A DNA stretch of 64,000 nucleotides from NCBI GenBank assembly GCA_039621445.1, contig CP154955.1, positions 34,912,640-34,976,639 of the forward strand. The letters run 5' to 3'. The position numbers and the translations under genes were made by a program. Within the stretch, counting starts at the first letter, position 1, and every line of letters begins with the position of its first letter. Source of the stretch: Euglena gracilis (Eukaryota > Euglenida > Euglenophyceae > Euglenales). This document shows positions 12,178-20,420 of this stretch, one piece after another. The notes beneath the pieces were generated by a model that was not told where the DNA came from, did no database searches, and saw only the letters and a program-made list of their open reading frames with translations.

Positions 12178-12394
12178 GTGTACAGGCCTTCCTGGAATGG
12201 TGCACATGAGGTGCAGTATTCAGTACTTTGCAGAAATTCCAAATCAATCTTTCCCCACACCACCCATTTCCCGTTGGGGGGGGGGGGCAATGTTGATTTC
12301 AACAACTCATTGGCCCCCAGCCAAATGCTTGAGAATGAGTCCACGTTCGCACCAACTGGCTGGGGACAATTTTGCGGGGGTCCAAATCTGTTTT

Positions 12395-12590
12395 TCGACC
12401 CCCCCTTGGCGCCCCGTTTTTGGCCCGAAACCCGAAACCCGAAACCAAACGGTTTTTGACCCGTTTTTGGTCAAAAACGGGTCAAAAAAGTTAAAAAAAA
12501 AACAACGGAAAAAAAGATTTTTTTTTTGGCCTCCCGCGGAAATCCTGTTTTTCAGCCGAAAATGAGCGTTTTTCGACCCCGACTCCAACA
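12395..12590 (+). repeat. Dispersed repeat R4, copy 1
   Basis: Landmarks shared in order with 46780-47015 are a CGTTTTTGGCCCGAAACCC-like word, a GGGTCAAAAAA..TT word, an A-rich block, TTTTGGCCTCCC and CCGAAAATGAGCG. Both copies lie in the same orientation. The repeat ends where exon 5 of the kinesin-like gene begins, so it supplies the pyrimidine-containing acceptor (CCGACTCCAACAG). Confidence 0.6.
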
Positions 12591-12591
12591 G

Positions 12592-12830
12592 CCAAATGGG
12601 ACAATGAGGTGGGAGGGTGGAAGTGCATTGAGGGTCTTGGGAATGAGGCAGCGCCTGGGATGGACATGTGCCAGGAGCAGCCCGCGCAGTTCCGGTGCCT
12701 CCACCCACCATGCCACGGGGACCTCTACTGCATCTGGTGCGATGCCAACCAGCATCGCTACGAGTACAAGGACCATGACCGAATGCCCATCGCGATGCCG
12801 TGCGAATGCTGTGGCACCCGAGAAGCAGAG
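12592..12830 (+). CDS. Kinesin-3-like protein, B-box-like zinc-binding exon
   Basis: The acceptor CCAACAG and donor GAG|GTAATA bound an exon in phase with exon 4 (TCC codon across the junction); it ends phase 0. The protein contains CLHPPCHGDLYCIWCDANQH followed by RYEYKDHDR and CECC. The order C-x4-C-x5-C-x2-C-x4-H-x6-H, plus a later CxC-C, resembles a B-box zinc finger, a known protein-interaction module. A B-box on a kinesin-3-type stalk is unusual. The gene must continue after 12830, but no further plus-strand exon is recognised before the retroelement block. Alternatively the last two exons belong to a neighbouring gene; the phase match argues against that. Confidence 0.6.
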
Positions 12831-13131
12831 GTAATAATGCATTTCGGCGCTTGTCATCAACCGTTTTCTAAGGTTCCGCGCAAATGCGAGCAAATCAGCA
12901 GGAGAAAAATGTCAAAATCACATGTCAATGAAGCGGTTCTGCAAATATTTCAGGGGAGTCTTGCGTCGGGCTGGGTGGGGGACCCCCCCCCCCCCGAGGT
13001 CTTAAAAAGAAGCCTGTGCAAATCAGATTTATCGCCAAGGAATTTTCCAGTGAATGTGTTTCGCATAATTTTCCTGATTTTGCAGTACCCCCACAAAATA
13101 TCCCGCCAAGAATGTCATTTGGGTTAAAGTA

Positions 13132-13415
13132 TGGCAGCAAGATTCTATTTGCCCCCCCCCCCCCCCCGGGGGCCAAGTAGAATCTCCAGGGAGGTCAAAA
13201 AATTTTTGCGGTATTGATGGAGTAGGGTTAGGGTTGCGCATTCGGCCTAACCCTAACCCTTACTTGTACACCTAACACTAATCTATAAGTTAGGCCTAAA
13301 GTTAGGCCTAACTCGTAACCCTAACCCTATTCCATCAACAATGCAAAAAAAATTTTGACCCCCCTTGAGATTCTACTTGCCCCCCGGGGGGGCGCCAAGT
13401 AGAGTCTTGCTGCCA
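13132..13415. mobile_element. 284-bp inverted-repeat element (MITE-like) with TTAGGG-like core
   Basis: The outer ends are TGGCAGCAAGA and TCTTGCTGCCA. The arms (about 13132-13227 and 13320-13415) are near-complementary for roughly 95 bp. Both include C/G-run, AAGTAGAATCTC, GGTCAAAA..TTTTT, TTGATGGA.TAGGG and telomere-like TAGGGTTAGGG words. The centre is rich in CCTAACCC and TTAGGCCTAA. The flanks carry AAGTA on both sides (13127-13131 and 13416-13420), a probable 5-bp target duplication. No protein is encoded, so it is non-autonomous. Each arm also holds its own smaller palindrome. Confidence 0.75.
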
Positions 13416-13424
13416 AAGTATATT

Positions 13425-13611
13425 CCCCGAAAAGAAAAGTGTTGTTATCTGTTGAATATTATTTTGGGGAAGCTTTTCGACCGAAGGTGTGTTTTTAGAA
13501 CCAGATGTGCAATTTCAGATGTATTTATATTAATATGGCATCCTCTTGAGTTGGGAAAAGAATTAATATATTGCTGTGTGCAAAAACACGAGGATATTTT
13601 TCGGACCAAAG
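13425..13611. other. Unassigned spacer between MITE and MDAGG unit
   Basis: AT-rich sequence without recognisable genes. It is not obviously homologous to the part of the RT that the MDAGG unit interrupts. Confidence 0.4.
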
Positions 13612-15849
13612 TCATTTGCCTGCGGTGTAGTGTCCAGGAATGTCATCAGAGGGCTTGTCTGGTCGCATTTGGTGATAGATTTCTTGTAAGGATCGTTGAA
13701 CGTTGGACGGGATCGGCAGGTCATCATTGTCCTGACGATCACGTTGCGCCTGCGCGCTTTGTGGATCGTCGTCCAAACGACGACGTTGTGTGTCTGGCGT
13801 TGGACGTGTTTGTGGTGGTGTTGCAAACTCCGGTCCACGCGGACGTTTGCGCGCGTCAACGTTGTATTGTTTTGCTGGGGCCGTCAAATGTTGTAGAGCT
13901 TCCTTGTAAGTGGCGCGTTGAGCTGGCGACTCAAACCTGGGTTGACCCGAGAAAGGTTGTCCCGGTTCAACAGGTGGTTGTGTCTGTCCAGCAGAAGCCG
14001 GTTGTAAAGGTGTTGTGACAGGAGGTGGTCGAATAGGAATTGTAGATTGTGCGGGTACTTTTGCACGTGCCGACTGCGCGGCTTGAGCAGGGGGACCTGT
14101 TCTTTGTATAGGTGTAGGTTGGTTTGAACCTGCTGCGGATGCGGCAGGCGGTGTAGATGTTGATTGTGCAGTCGAAACTGCTTGTACCGGTTTTGTATGT
14201 GGTGCCGATGTAGGTTGAGCTACTGGCGGCACAAGATTCGTCGCCGAAGCGAGTTGTTCCATTGGACCAGGTAGATGTGGTGGTGCATTCACACGCAAAA
14301 CTTCAGGTAGTGCCCAGGTGGGTATACCCAAAATTTTGGAATTTGGACCAATGCCATCCATTATCACTCCTTTCACGTTGATGGCTCCCAAATGGGATCC
14401 AAGTTCGTAAATTTTGTCAAGGGGAAGATATTGTTCTCCTTTGGATGTGTAAGCGAAATCCGCCGATTGTGGTATTCGTTCATAGTGAATATTGTCCACT
14501 ACGGGACGCAGGGGGTTTTCTCCGACAACCCGTATCGCTGTCGGTTCCGGCAGCGGTCCGGCGGGGGTTGTCGGTGGTTGCGGTTGAGATTGTACCAATG
14601 GTTGAGTTTGTACGGGTTGTGGTGGTTGAGGGGTCGGTTGAGGTGGTTCGTCAGTTTCCATGGTATACTCCGGCTCTGGTTCTGCCGTTGTATACTCGTC
14701 ATAAGGCTCTTCGGCCATCTCCTCGGTATAGTTTTCATCGTATGGCTCTTCGGCCTGCATAGCGTATTGTGATTGCATACCAGCCTCCCAGTTCCGGGCA
14801 GGTGGCATGCGTGGGGAAGAGGAAAAACGTTGTTGTGGTAAGTATATTGGTTCTTGCATTTGTACATCACCCATCTCACTTTATGTGAGTTCAGGAGTAT
14901 AACGGCGCATGTGTTCCGCGTAAGCACCGACTGGGTGCACTCCGCGGAGCACAGGCGAGACCAGGACTCCCAGGTCCCTGAGGGTTACGTTGTCTGGAAA
15001 TCCGGATTCTCCGGGTTGGAAGAAGATTCTACCCGCTATCGTACTCTGGGACCACATGTCCCAGGTGGCGATAGGCTTGTTGGCGATTGCAAGCAATTGT
15101 CGGCAGTACGAATCCCACATCACTCGGATGAAGGGATCCGGTCTGTTCTCTGCGCACATGCGCAGAGCGTTACGAATTGTATCTGTTGAAGCCGTTGTCA
15201 GTTCACCCATGTACTTGGGGAACCGAGGCATAACGGGAGCGGCATACTGCCTTTGTGGGTGTTCTGGTTGTGTGGCATACTGCCCTTGTGGGGGTTGTGT
15301 GGCATACTGCCGTTGTGGAGGTTGTGCGGCATACTGCCCTTGTGGCGGTTGTGCGGGGTAGTATTGGCTGCGAAGTTGTTCAGCCCATCGTCGTTGTTCA
15401 GATACGATATATTGTTGCTCTGCAGCCGCAAAAGCAGCGCGTTGGGTACTGCTACTGGCCATATCGTATCTCCTTGGGGGCCGCGGTTGCGGCACCGCAA
15501 ACTGTTCATAGGCAGATTCCGTTTGTTGTGGAATCATAGGTTGAGATTGTAAGCCACCAAGTGTTGTTTGTTCTAAAGCAACATGCGGAACCGCATGTTG
15601 AGTCACAGGGGGATTTGCCGCTACGGGCCTTGCTGCCGGAGCAACTTGTAACGGAGGGGCTGCCACTACGGGCCTTGCTGCCGAAGCAGCTTGTAAATGC
15701 CGACCGGGGACTTGCTCTCCACGAGGGAGTGCAAGTCCTCGTCCTCCCGAAGGAGGTTGTGGGTGAGGGGGTCCTCCCGTAGGAGGTTGTCCAGGGGGAA
15801 CATACGGTTGGGAGGATGGAGGACCAGGTCCCCTTCCTCCAGCATCCAT
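13612..15849 (-). pseudogene. MDAGG-unit Gag-like protein, copy A (one nonsense codon)
   Basis: One minus-strand frame runs from ATG at 15849 to a stop at 13612, broken once by TAA at 14881-14883. Copy B has GAA at that site, so this is a point mutation. Order: MDAGGRGPGPP, a Pro/Gly-rich start; Ala/Val/Gln/Pro repeats; QYA(A/T)QPPQ repeats near 15250-15350; a mixed folded-looking region (KYMGELTTAS, NALRMC, WDSYCRQLL); an acidic DEMAEEPYDEY stretch; then a long Pro/Gln/Thr tail ending PGHYTAG. Low-complexity arms around one compact domain suit a structural Gag. No zinc knuckle is seen. Homology with the second copy ends abruptly after HYTAG at about 13620, so this copy is 3'-truncated. Confidence 0.65.
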
Positions 15850-16014
15850 CTTGAAAAAAAAAAGCAGATAGTAGCAAGTACTGAGCTGTGGGGAAACAGA
15901 GAAATAAGGCATTGTACGGTAACATTGTACGCATGCAATCAAGTGTACAGAAACACAAAAATAATTGTATGTTTGCAATAATTGTAAAATCAGAATTGTA
16001 GCTCCAAGTGTAAA
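13618..16014 (-). mobile_element. MDAGG retroelement unit, copy A, inserted in chromovirus RT
   Basis: The right boundary is set by copy comparison. This copy and the one near 42197-42325 are alike up to the word AGCTCCAAGTGTA (about 16003-16015) and unrelated beyond it. Here the flank is RT codons of chromovirus copy A (YIDDVLIGTPPHF), so the unit sits inside or recombined with the RT gene. The left end is truncated near 13618. No long terminal repeat was found. Confidence 0.5.
15579..15600. repeat. 22-bp perfect palindrome in coding sequence
   Basis: CAACATGCGG and its complement CCGCATGTTG surround AA. The same palindrome is kept in the other copy at about 41930-41951. It is one of the clearest hairpin modules in these elements. 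Confidence 0.85.
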
Positions 16015-16019
16015 AATGA

Positions 16020-16644
16020 AGTGTGGAGGTGTGCCAATCAGCACGTCATCAATGTATACCATTGCAAACGGTAAGTCTCGTAAAATCCATTGTATCATTC
16101 TTTGGAACATGGCTGGGCCATTGTTAACACCCATTGGTAACACCGTCCATTGGTAAACTCCGCGGGAGGTTACAAATGCGGTGTACGGTTGTGAGTCAGG
16201 GTGTAGGTGCATCTGGTGAAAACCATCCTCTAAGTCGAAAATCGACTAGAGGCGGTTTTCCGCTTGTTTTGTAATCAAGTCTTCGATAACTGGTAACGGA
16301 AATGGATCGTCTTTTGTCTGTGAGTTCAAGTATCGGTAATCCAGCACAAGTCTCCACTTCTTCTCTCCAGAAGCATCGGGAGGCTTGAGTACAACAAATG
16401 CTTGTGAGGTCCATTCGCTTTTGGATGGTATGATCCATTTTCGTTCAATCAGTTTTTCGATCATTGTATTGAGAGCTTGTTCTCTTTCGCCTGAACAGCG
16501 AAAGAATTTTCGGTGCATGGGCTGTGTACCTTCTTTGAGCTCGATTTTACAGACACCAAAAGGTCCGCGAATTGCAGGATCTATGTCATGGGCATAGATA
16601 GGATGTGCTAAAACATCACTGAATTCGCGATTGATCTTGTACAT
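16020..16644 (-). pseudogene. Ty3/gypsy reverse transcriptase, N-terminal part (copy A)
   Basis: The minus-strand frame starts near MYKINREFSD and shows RT signatures in order: KLIERKWIIPSKSEW, WRLVLDYRYLN (palm/fingers), DPFPLPVIEDL, FDLEDGFHQM (first catalytic Asp), LPMGVNNGPAMFQRMI, and YIDDV (catalytic DD). A TAG at 16246-16248 lies just before SIFDLEDG; a single change from TGG would explain it. The frame is then cut off after GTPPHF by the MDAGG unit, so thumb, RNase H and integrase are missing. The known family function is cDNA synthesis in cytoplasmic particles. This copy is dead. Confidence 0.88.
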
Positions 16645-18704
16645 AGTTCTTGTGATTTGGGATGTTGACCACCGCTTACTATCACTGCGGATAGTTGGTA
16701 TATTTGGTCATTCTGACCTTTATCCCGTAGGAATTTGTCAGTGTGGTCAACAGTTCCGAATGCATCAAAGAAAGAAACACGAAAAATGATTTCTTTCAAT
16801 GGTGGTAACATGACACCGCAAAAATCTTCAAACAAAGGGGTGTCATTCGGTAAATCCCACCACTGAAAAGTGACATACGTCAGTTGTTGGAACCATTCCG
16901 CTTCAGGATTTATAGGAATCAGTAGCACACCGCGTGCTTGATCCCGAAGGATCTTGTCAACGACAAGAGGGATAAGTTTCAGAGGTGGATGTAGCCACAG
17001 GACCACATCACCCCAAAACTTATCAAACGCATTTGTATGGCTTGACCAGTAATTGGATAAACGAGAATGTGCTTTGGACAAAAATGTGTCAATCTCCAAT
17101 TGTAGGTCCATCGACTTCGCGATTTGTGCGATTTTGGAAAACCAAGTTTCCAAAACGCGGTATTGTCCAAAATTGAACGCATTCCAGATGCGGTTCGCGA
17201 GAACTGTCGCGGTTTCAGTCCTGTGGAGGGCTGAAACACAGTTTACCGAACCACATCGGTAATACGTTGTGTCCGCAGACACTTCGTCAGGCATTATACC
17301 AGGTGTATCGGGTGTATTGTGTAGAGGACAATTGTCGTTGGCATTCTGCCACTTGTATGCAGGGACATTGGAGGGGTTGGCATTCTGCCATTCGGGGTCA
17401 GAGAGACTGGCTTTCTGCCATTGGAGATCCTGTTGCGCGATTCTCGCGATTCCAAACAGGGACGCGATTCCGCGTTTGTCCAATTGTCGATGTACTTCAA
17501 CACACAACGGGTAACAACCCGGTGTGTTGTGTTCTCGTTCAGCGGTCAGGGTAAACTCGGTACCGGTCCCGGTACCAAGTGTACTCTGGTTGTTGTGTAA
17601 AGCGATTAGTTTGGAAGGTTCAACAATACATCCACAGTCGAAATCAGGTTGTGTGGAAATTCTCCGGCAATGTGCGCATTGGTAGGAAGTGTCGGTCTGG
17701 TAGTGCATGTCAGTCCTGTGTAGTGTGTGTATGGGGGTGTTGAAAATTGTAGCTGCTGGGGGGTGTACAGGGGTGTCCGAAATCGACACACCTGGTGGAA
17801 AACGTAAAAGTTGTGCAGCTGGGCGGCTACTCGACACCGAAATTTCTTCAGGCCTTTGGGCTTTCGCCTTGGAACCCAGTGAAACGTGAAGGGTTAAGCT
17901 ACTCGCTTTCCCTACCGCATGGCAAACGTGCGGTAAAAGTGTCGTGGGCAGGGGGGCAGCTTTCTCTTTACCCCTAGGGTAGGAAACGGTGTTTTCGGTT
18001 GTAGAAAACGTTGTGGCAAGGCGGGGGGACATCTGGGAAGATGTCTTGGGGGAGAAATTCGGTGGTGTGGGTTGTGTGCGTGAGGTAGTGCGCAAACCGA
18101 GGGAGGGGCAATCCACAACAAGGCAGTTCTGACGCAAGAACGGAAAAGCCAAAATTACGTCAGAGCCGCGAATACCCGATTCGTAACTCCAGGTACCCAG
18201 AAAATTTTGTGTGTGTGGGGGCTGTGAGTGGTGCTTGGGGATGATGGGGAGCAGTATGTCCAAAAAACATCCCAAGTCACCACCACACATGGGGCTGTTG
18301 TCAGCAGTCATAATTTTGATGGGGTACTTGGCTTTCACCAAGAGGGAGTTGGGAATTAATCCCGTTCGAAAAAGAAGGGGGATTCGACACCCTGTGTCGA
18401 CCAAAATTTTTCATTTGGCAGAAAAATTTTGTGTTCGGATTTCCGCTTGGACTAAAAGTTCCATGGGGGGTACGCAAAGTGCAGGATCCGGTGTAAAATT
18501 GTTGTCTCTCCAACTATTCCAGGATCCCGTTCCTACTTTGCTCAGCATTCCAGGCAGAAATTTGGAGTGGGTGGTGGGGGACCCGAAAATTTTCCGGGTA
18601 CCGACCAAAAAGGCAGATGGGCAGGGAAAGTAAGGTTGATCAGGTCCTACTTCCGTCTGTTCATCAGCCCAGAGGTCCGTTCCCACAGACCTCGGGCTCC
18701 CCTA
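16608..18704 (-). pseudogene. Chromovirus protease with spacer and PP domain (copy A)
   Basis: From the stop ending Gag (18702-18704) the same frame continues through about 95 codons, meets TGA at 18411-18413, then reads KILVDTGCRIPLL. The DTG triad marks an aspartic retropepsin (aa 1-110 after the TGA). There follow a Ser/Pro-rich linker, a spacer with CAHCRR and CGC motifs and WQNAN repeats, and a C-terminal domain of about 200 aa with WGDVVLWLHPPLKLIPLVV and GVLLIPINPEAEWFQQL. That last domain resembles the NPPW domain of DIRS-type Pol proteins and is not a standard Ty3/gypsy part. The RT lies in another frame overlapping the 3' end by about 36 bp. Confidence 0.7.
17290..17440 (-). repeat. 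GGCATTCTGCC hairpin repeats encoding WQNAN
   Basis: The hairpin word GGCATTCTGCC (last copy GGCTTTCTGCC) occurs three times with spacers containing TTGTATGCAGGGACATTGG, giving WQ(N/K)A motifs on the minus strand. The same three copies are kept at 43470-43560 in copy B. Confidence 0.75.
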
Positions 18705-20420
18705 CTCCAAGTCCGATTCAGCACTTCGGCTGTTTATCGTTTTCTTGTGTGAGTAGATGGCGCGCAATGCGCGGACCGCATTGCGGTCATCCTCCAACGA
18801 GGATTCGGAGTTCTCATCCCCCTCCCTGCCCGAAGCCGGGGTTCCCTCCTCTAAAGAGGAGATTTTGAACCCGACCTTGTGTTTGTTGTTGTGTTTTGTA
18901 TCATTGTAGTGACTTTGGTTCGGGCGGGGAGAGCGAGAACGGTAACATTTGGACGAATGGTGGTTATGTGATCCACAAAGGGAACACTGTTGTCGGTTTT
19001 GTGATTTTTGTCGGTTTTGTGATGGGCTTTCACCCCTTGGAGGTCTTGGTGAACGGAATCCCGTTCGACCACGGTTCTTGTTGTAATCCGGTTTCCCGGA
19101 TGACGATCGCGAAGAAGATGATCGACTTCGCGAACGTGATCGCGATGAGTCGCGATTTGTATCACGTTTGTAAGGGGGTCGGGGTGATCGACCACGAGGT
19201 GCGCGATCGCGTCCGCGGTCGCGGAACGGTGATCGGGACCTTTGGCGATAACCCGAAGATTGTGATTGTCCAGATTTGTGTGAAAACCCAGAGGAGCGTG
19301 AGCTCCACGAGGATTGTGAACCCCTTGGACTCTGATACCGCTTTCGCGTATCAGGGTGGGGGCAATCACGGGACGTATGCCCCGTTTTGTTGCACAAAAA
19401 GCAAGTTTTGTCAGAAGATTGGTCAGATGAGCGCGGATAGCGCGTTTTTGTATCTCCTCTTGGGGAATTTGTATGTTTACCGTGTCCCCGTGGGGATTTT
19501 GGCGATTTTGGAGACGAAGTCTTTTGTAGGGCACTTACCGTACCGCTAGGGAGACCAGCGGTAGGGTGGTGGGTGTAAGCCGATTGTATCTGTCCCAAAA
19601 GTTGTGAGAGTTTCATTTGTTTGGATGCATAGTTCCATCGTTGTTCAAGTGTGAGTTTGTTGTCCGCGAGTTCCTCGCGGTGAATGTCCTTGATAATTGT
19701 AGGAATGAAATGGAGGAGAACCGCATCGAATTGTTCTTTCATTTGGTTCTCTCCCAGTTCATCAACCTCAGAAGCCAATCCCAACCATTTGGAATACCAA
19801 AGGTCGATGGACTTCCATTTTCGGTCACTGGGCGCGAATTGCCGCCATTTTTCCTCCAGCGTAATTCGCGAAATGAGGCTTGAACAGGTTGACGCATATT
19901 GGTCAACCAGTTCATCAAAAGTTATCCGATTCCGGATCACAAGTTGTCGGGCGCGGTCTTTTTCTTCCTTGGGGAGGCAATCAATGAATTCCATCTTGAT
20001 TACCTCAGGGTTCCCATCCTGGGTTGGACCCTTCAAGTCCCAGTAGTATGTCCAGTCGCGCCAAAATTGTTTCCAAGTTGTGGGATCTCCGTCCCATTGT
20101 GGCTTAACCTTGTTGGCAATTGTAATGGTACCTTTGAAATCGCGTTGTGGACCGCGATTTCCATCGTAATTGTTGGGGTAAGGTTGTTGTTGTGGCATGC
20201 GCCAATGCGCATCCATGATGGTACTCATGGTACCGTAAGTACCATGGGTATTTGGTACGTCGCAATTCCGCGAATTGTATGGTTGTGGTTCGCGATTCCG
20301 CGATTCGGATTGTAAAGGCTCGCGATTCCGCGATTCGGGGTGTGGCAACATACCACGGGGGTAGGACTCCCGTTGTTCACCCGCAAATCGGGGAACCGCG
20401 GTAAATTCCGTGTTTCGCAT
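18702..20420 (-). CDS. Chromovirus Gag with zinc knuckles (copy A)
   Basis: This 572-codon segment directly follows the TGA of the coiled-coil ORF in the same frame. Visible parts: a capsid-like core (about aa 75-260) with DFKGTI, KPQWDGDPTTWKQFWRDW, WYSKWLGLASEVDEL and LDEL-type helices; a CCHC zinc knuckle CFLCNKTGHTSRDCPH (near aa 325); a very long Ser/Arg-rich, SR-like tract; and a second knuckle CSLCGSHNHHSSKCY (near aa 490). In retroelements such knuckles bind RNA for packaging. The SR tract of about 130 residues is unusually long. It ends AESDLE-TAG-GGG. A diverged plus-strand copy of the core is at 25980-26650. Confidence 0.85.
   Translation of the reverse strand: MRNTEFTAVPRFAGEQRESYPRGMLPHPESRNREPLQSESRNREPQPYNSRNCDVPNTHGTYGTMSTIMDAHWRMPQQQPYPNNYDGNRGPQRDFKGTITIANKVKPQWDGDPTTWKQFWRDWTYYWDLKGPTQDGNPEVIKMEFIDCLPKEEKDRARQLVIRNRITFDELVDQYASTCSSLISRITLEEKWRQFAPSDRKWKSIDLWYSKWLGLASEVDELGENQMKEQFDAVLLHFIPTIIKDIHREELADNKLTLEQRWNYASKQMKLSQLLGQIQSAYTHHPTAGLPSGTVSALQKTSSPKSPKSPRGHGKHTNSPRGDTKTRYPRSSDQSSDKTCFLCNKTGHTSRDCPHPDTRKRYQSPRGSQSSWSSRSSGFSHKSGQSQSSGYRQRSRSPFRDRGRDRAPRGRSPRPPYKRDTNRDSSRSRSRSRSSSSRSSSGKPDYNKNRGRTGFRSPRPPRGESPSQNRQKSQNRQQCSLCGSHNHHSSKCYRSRSPRPNQSHYNDTKHNNKHKVGFKISSLEEGTPASGREGDENSESSLEDDRNAVRALRAIYSHKKTINSRSAESDLE

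Noticed and set aside
13200-13330. Chromosome end or interstitial telomere fusion
   Set aside because: The TTAGGG-like words lie symmetrically inside a small inverted-repeat element with its own target duplication, so a MITE explains them better.
14881-18413. Stop-codon reassignment in this organism
   Set aside because: Many in-frame stops occur in the retroelements, but TAA, TAG and TGA all appear, one TAA is GAA in the sister copy, and host-like exons end normally at TAG or TGA. The host TGA at 44747 is removed by a 45-bp intron.
18851-19549. 217-227 codon frames opposite and beside the zinc-knuckle Gag
   Set aside because: Shadow frames of the SR-rich Gag segment. The real frame has zinc knuckles and is matched by another copy.
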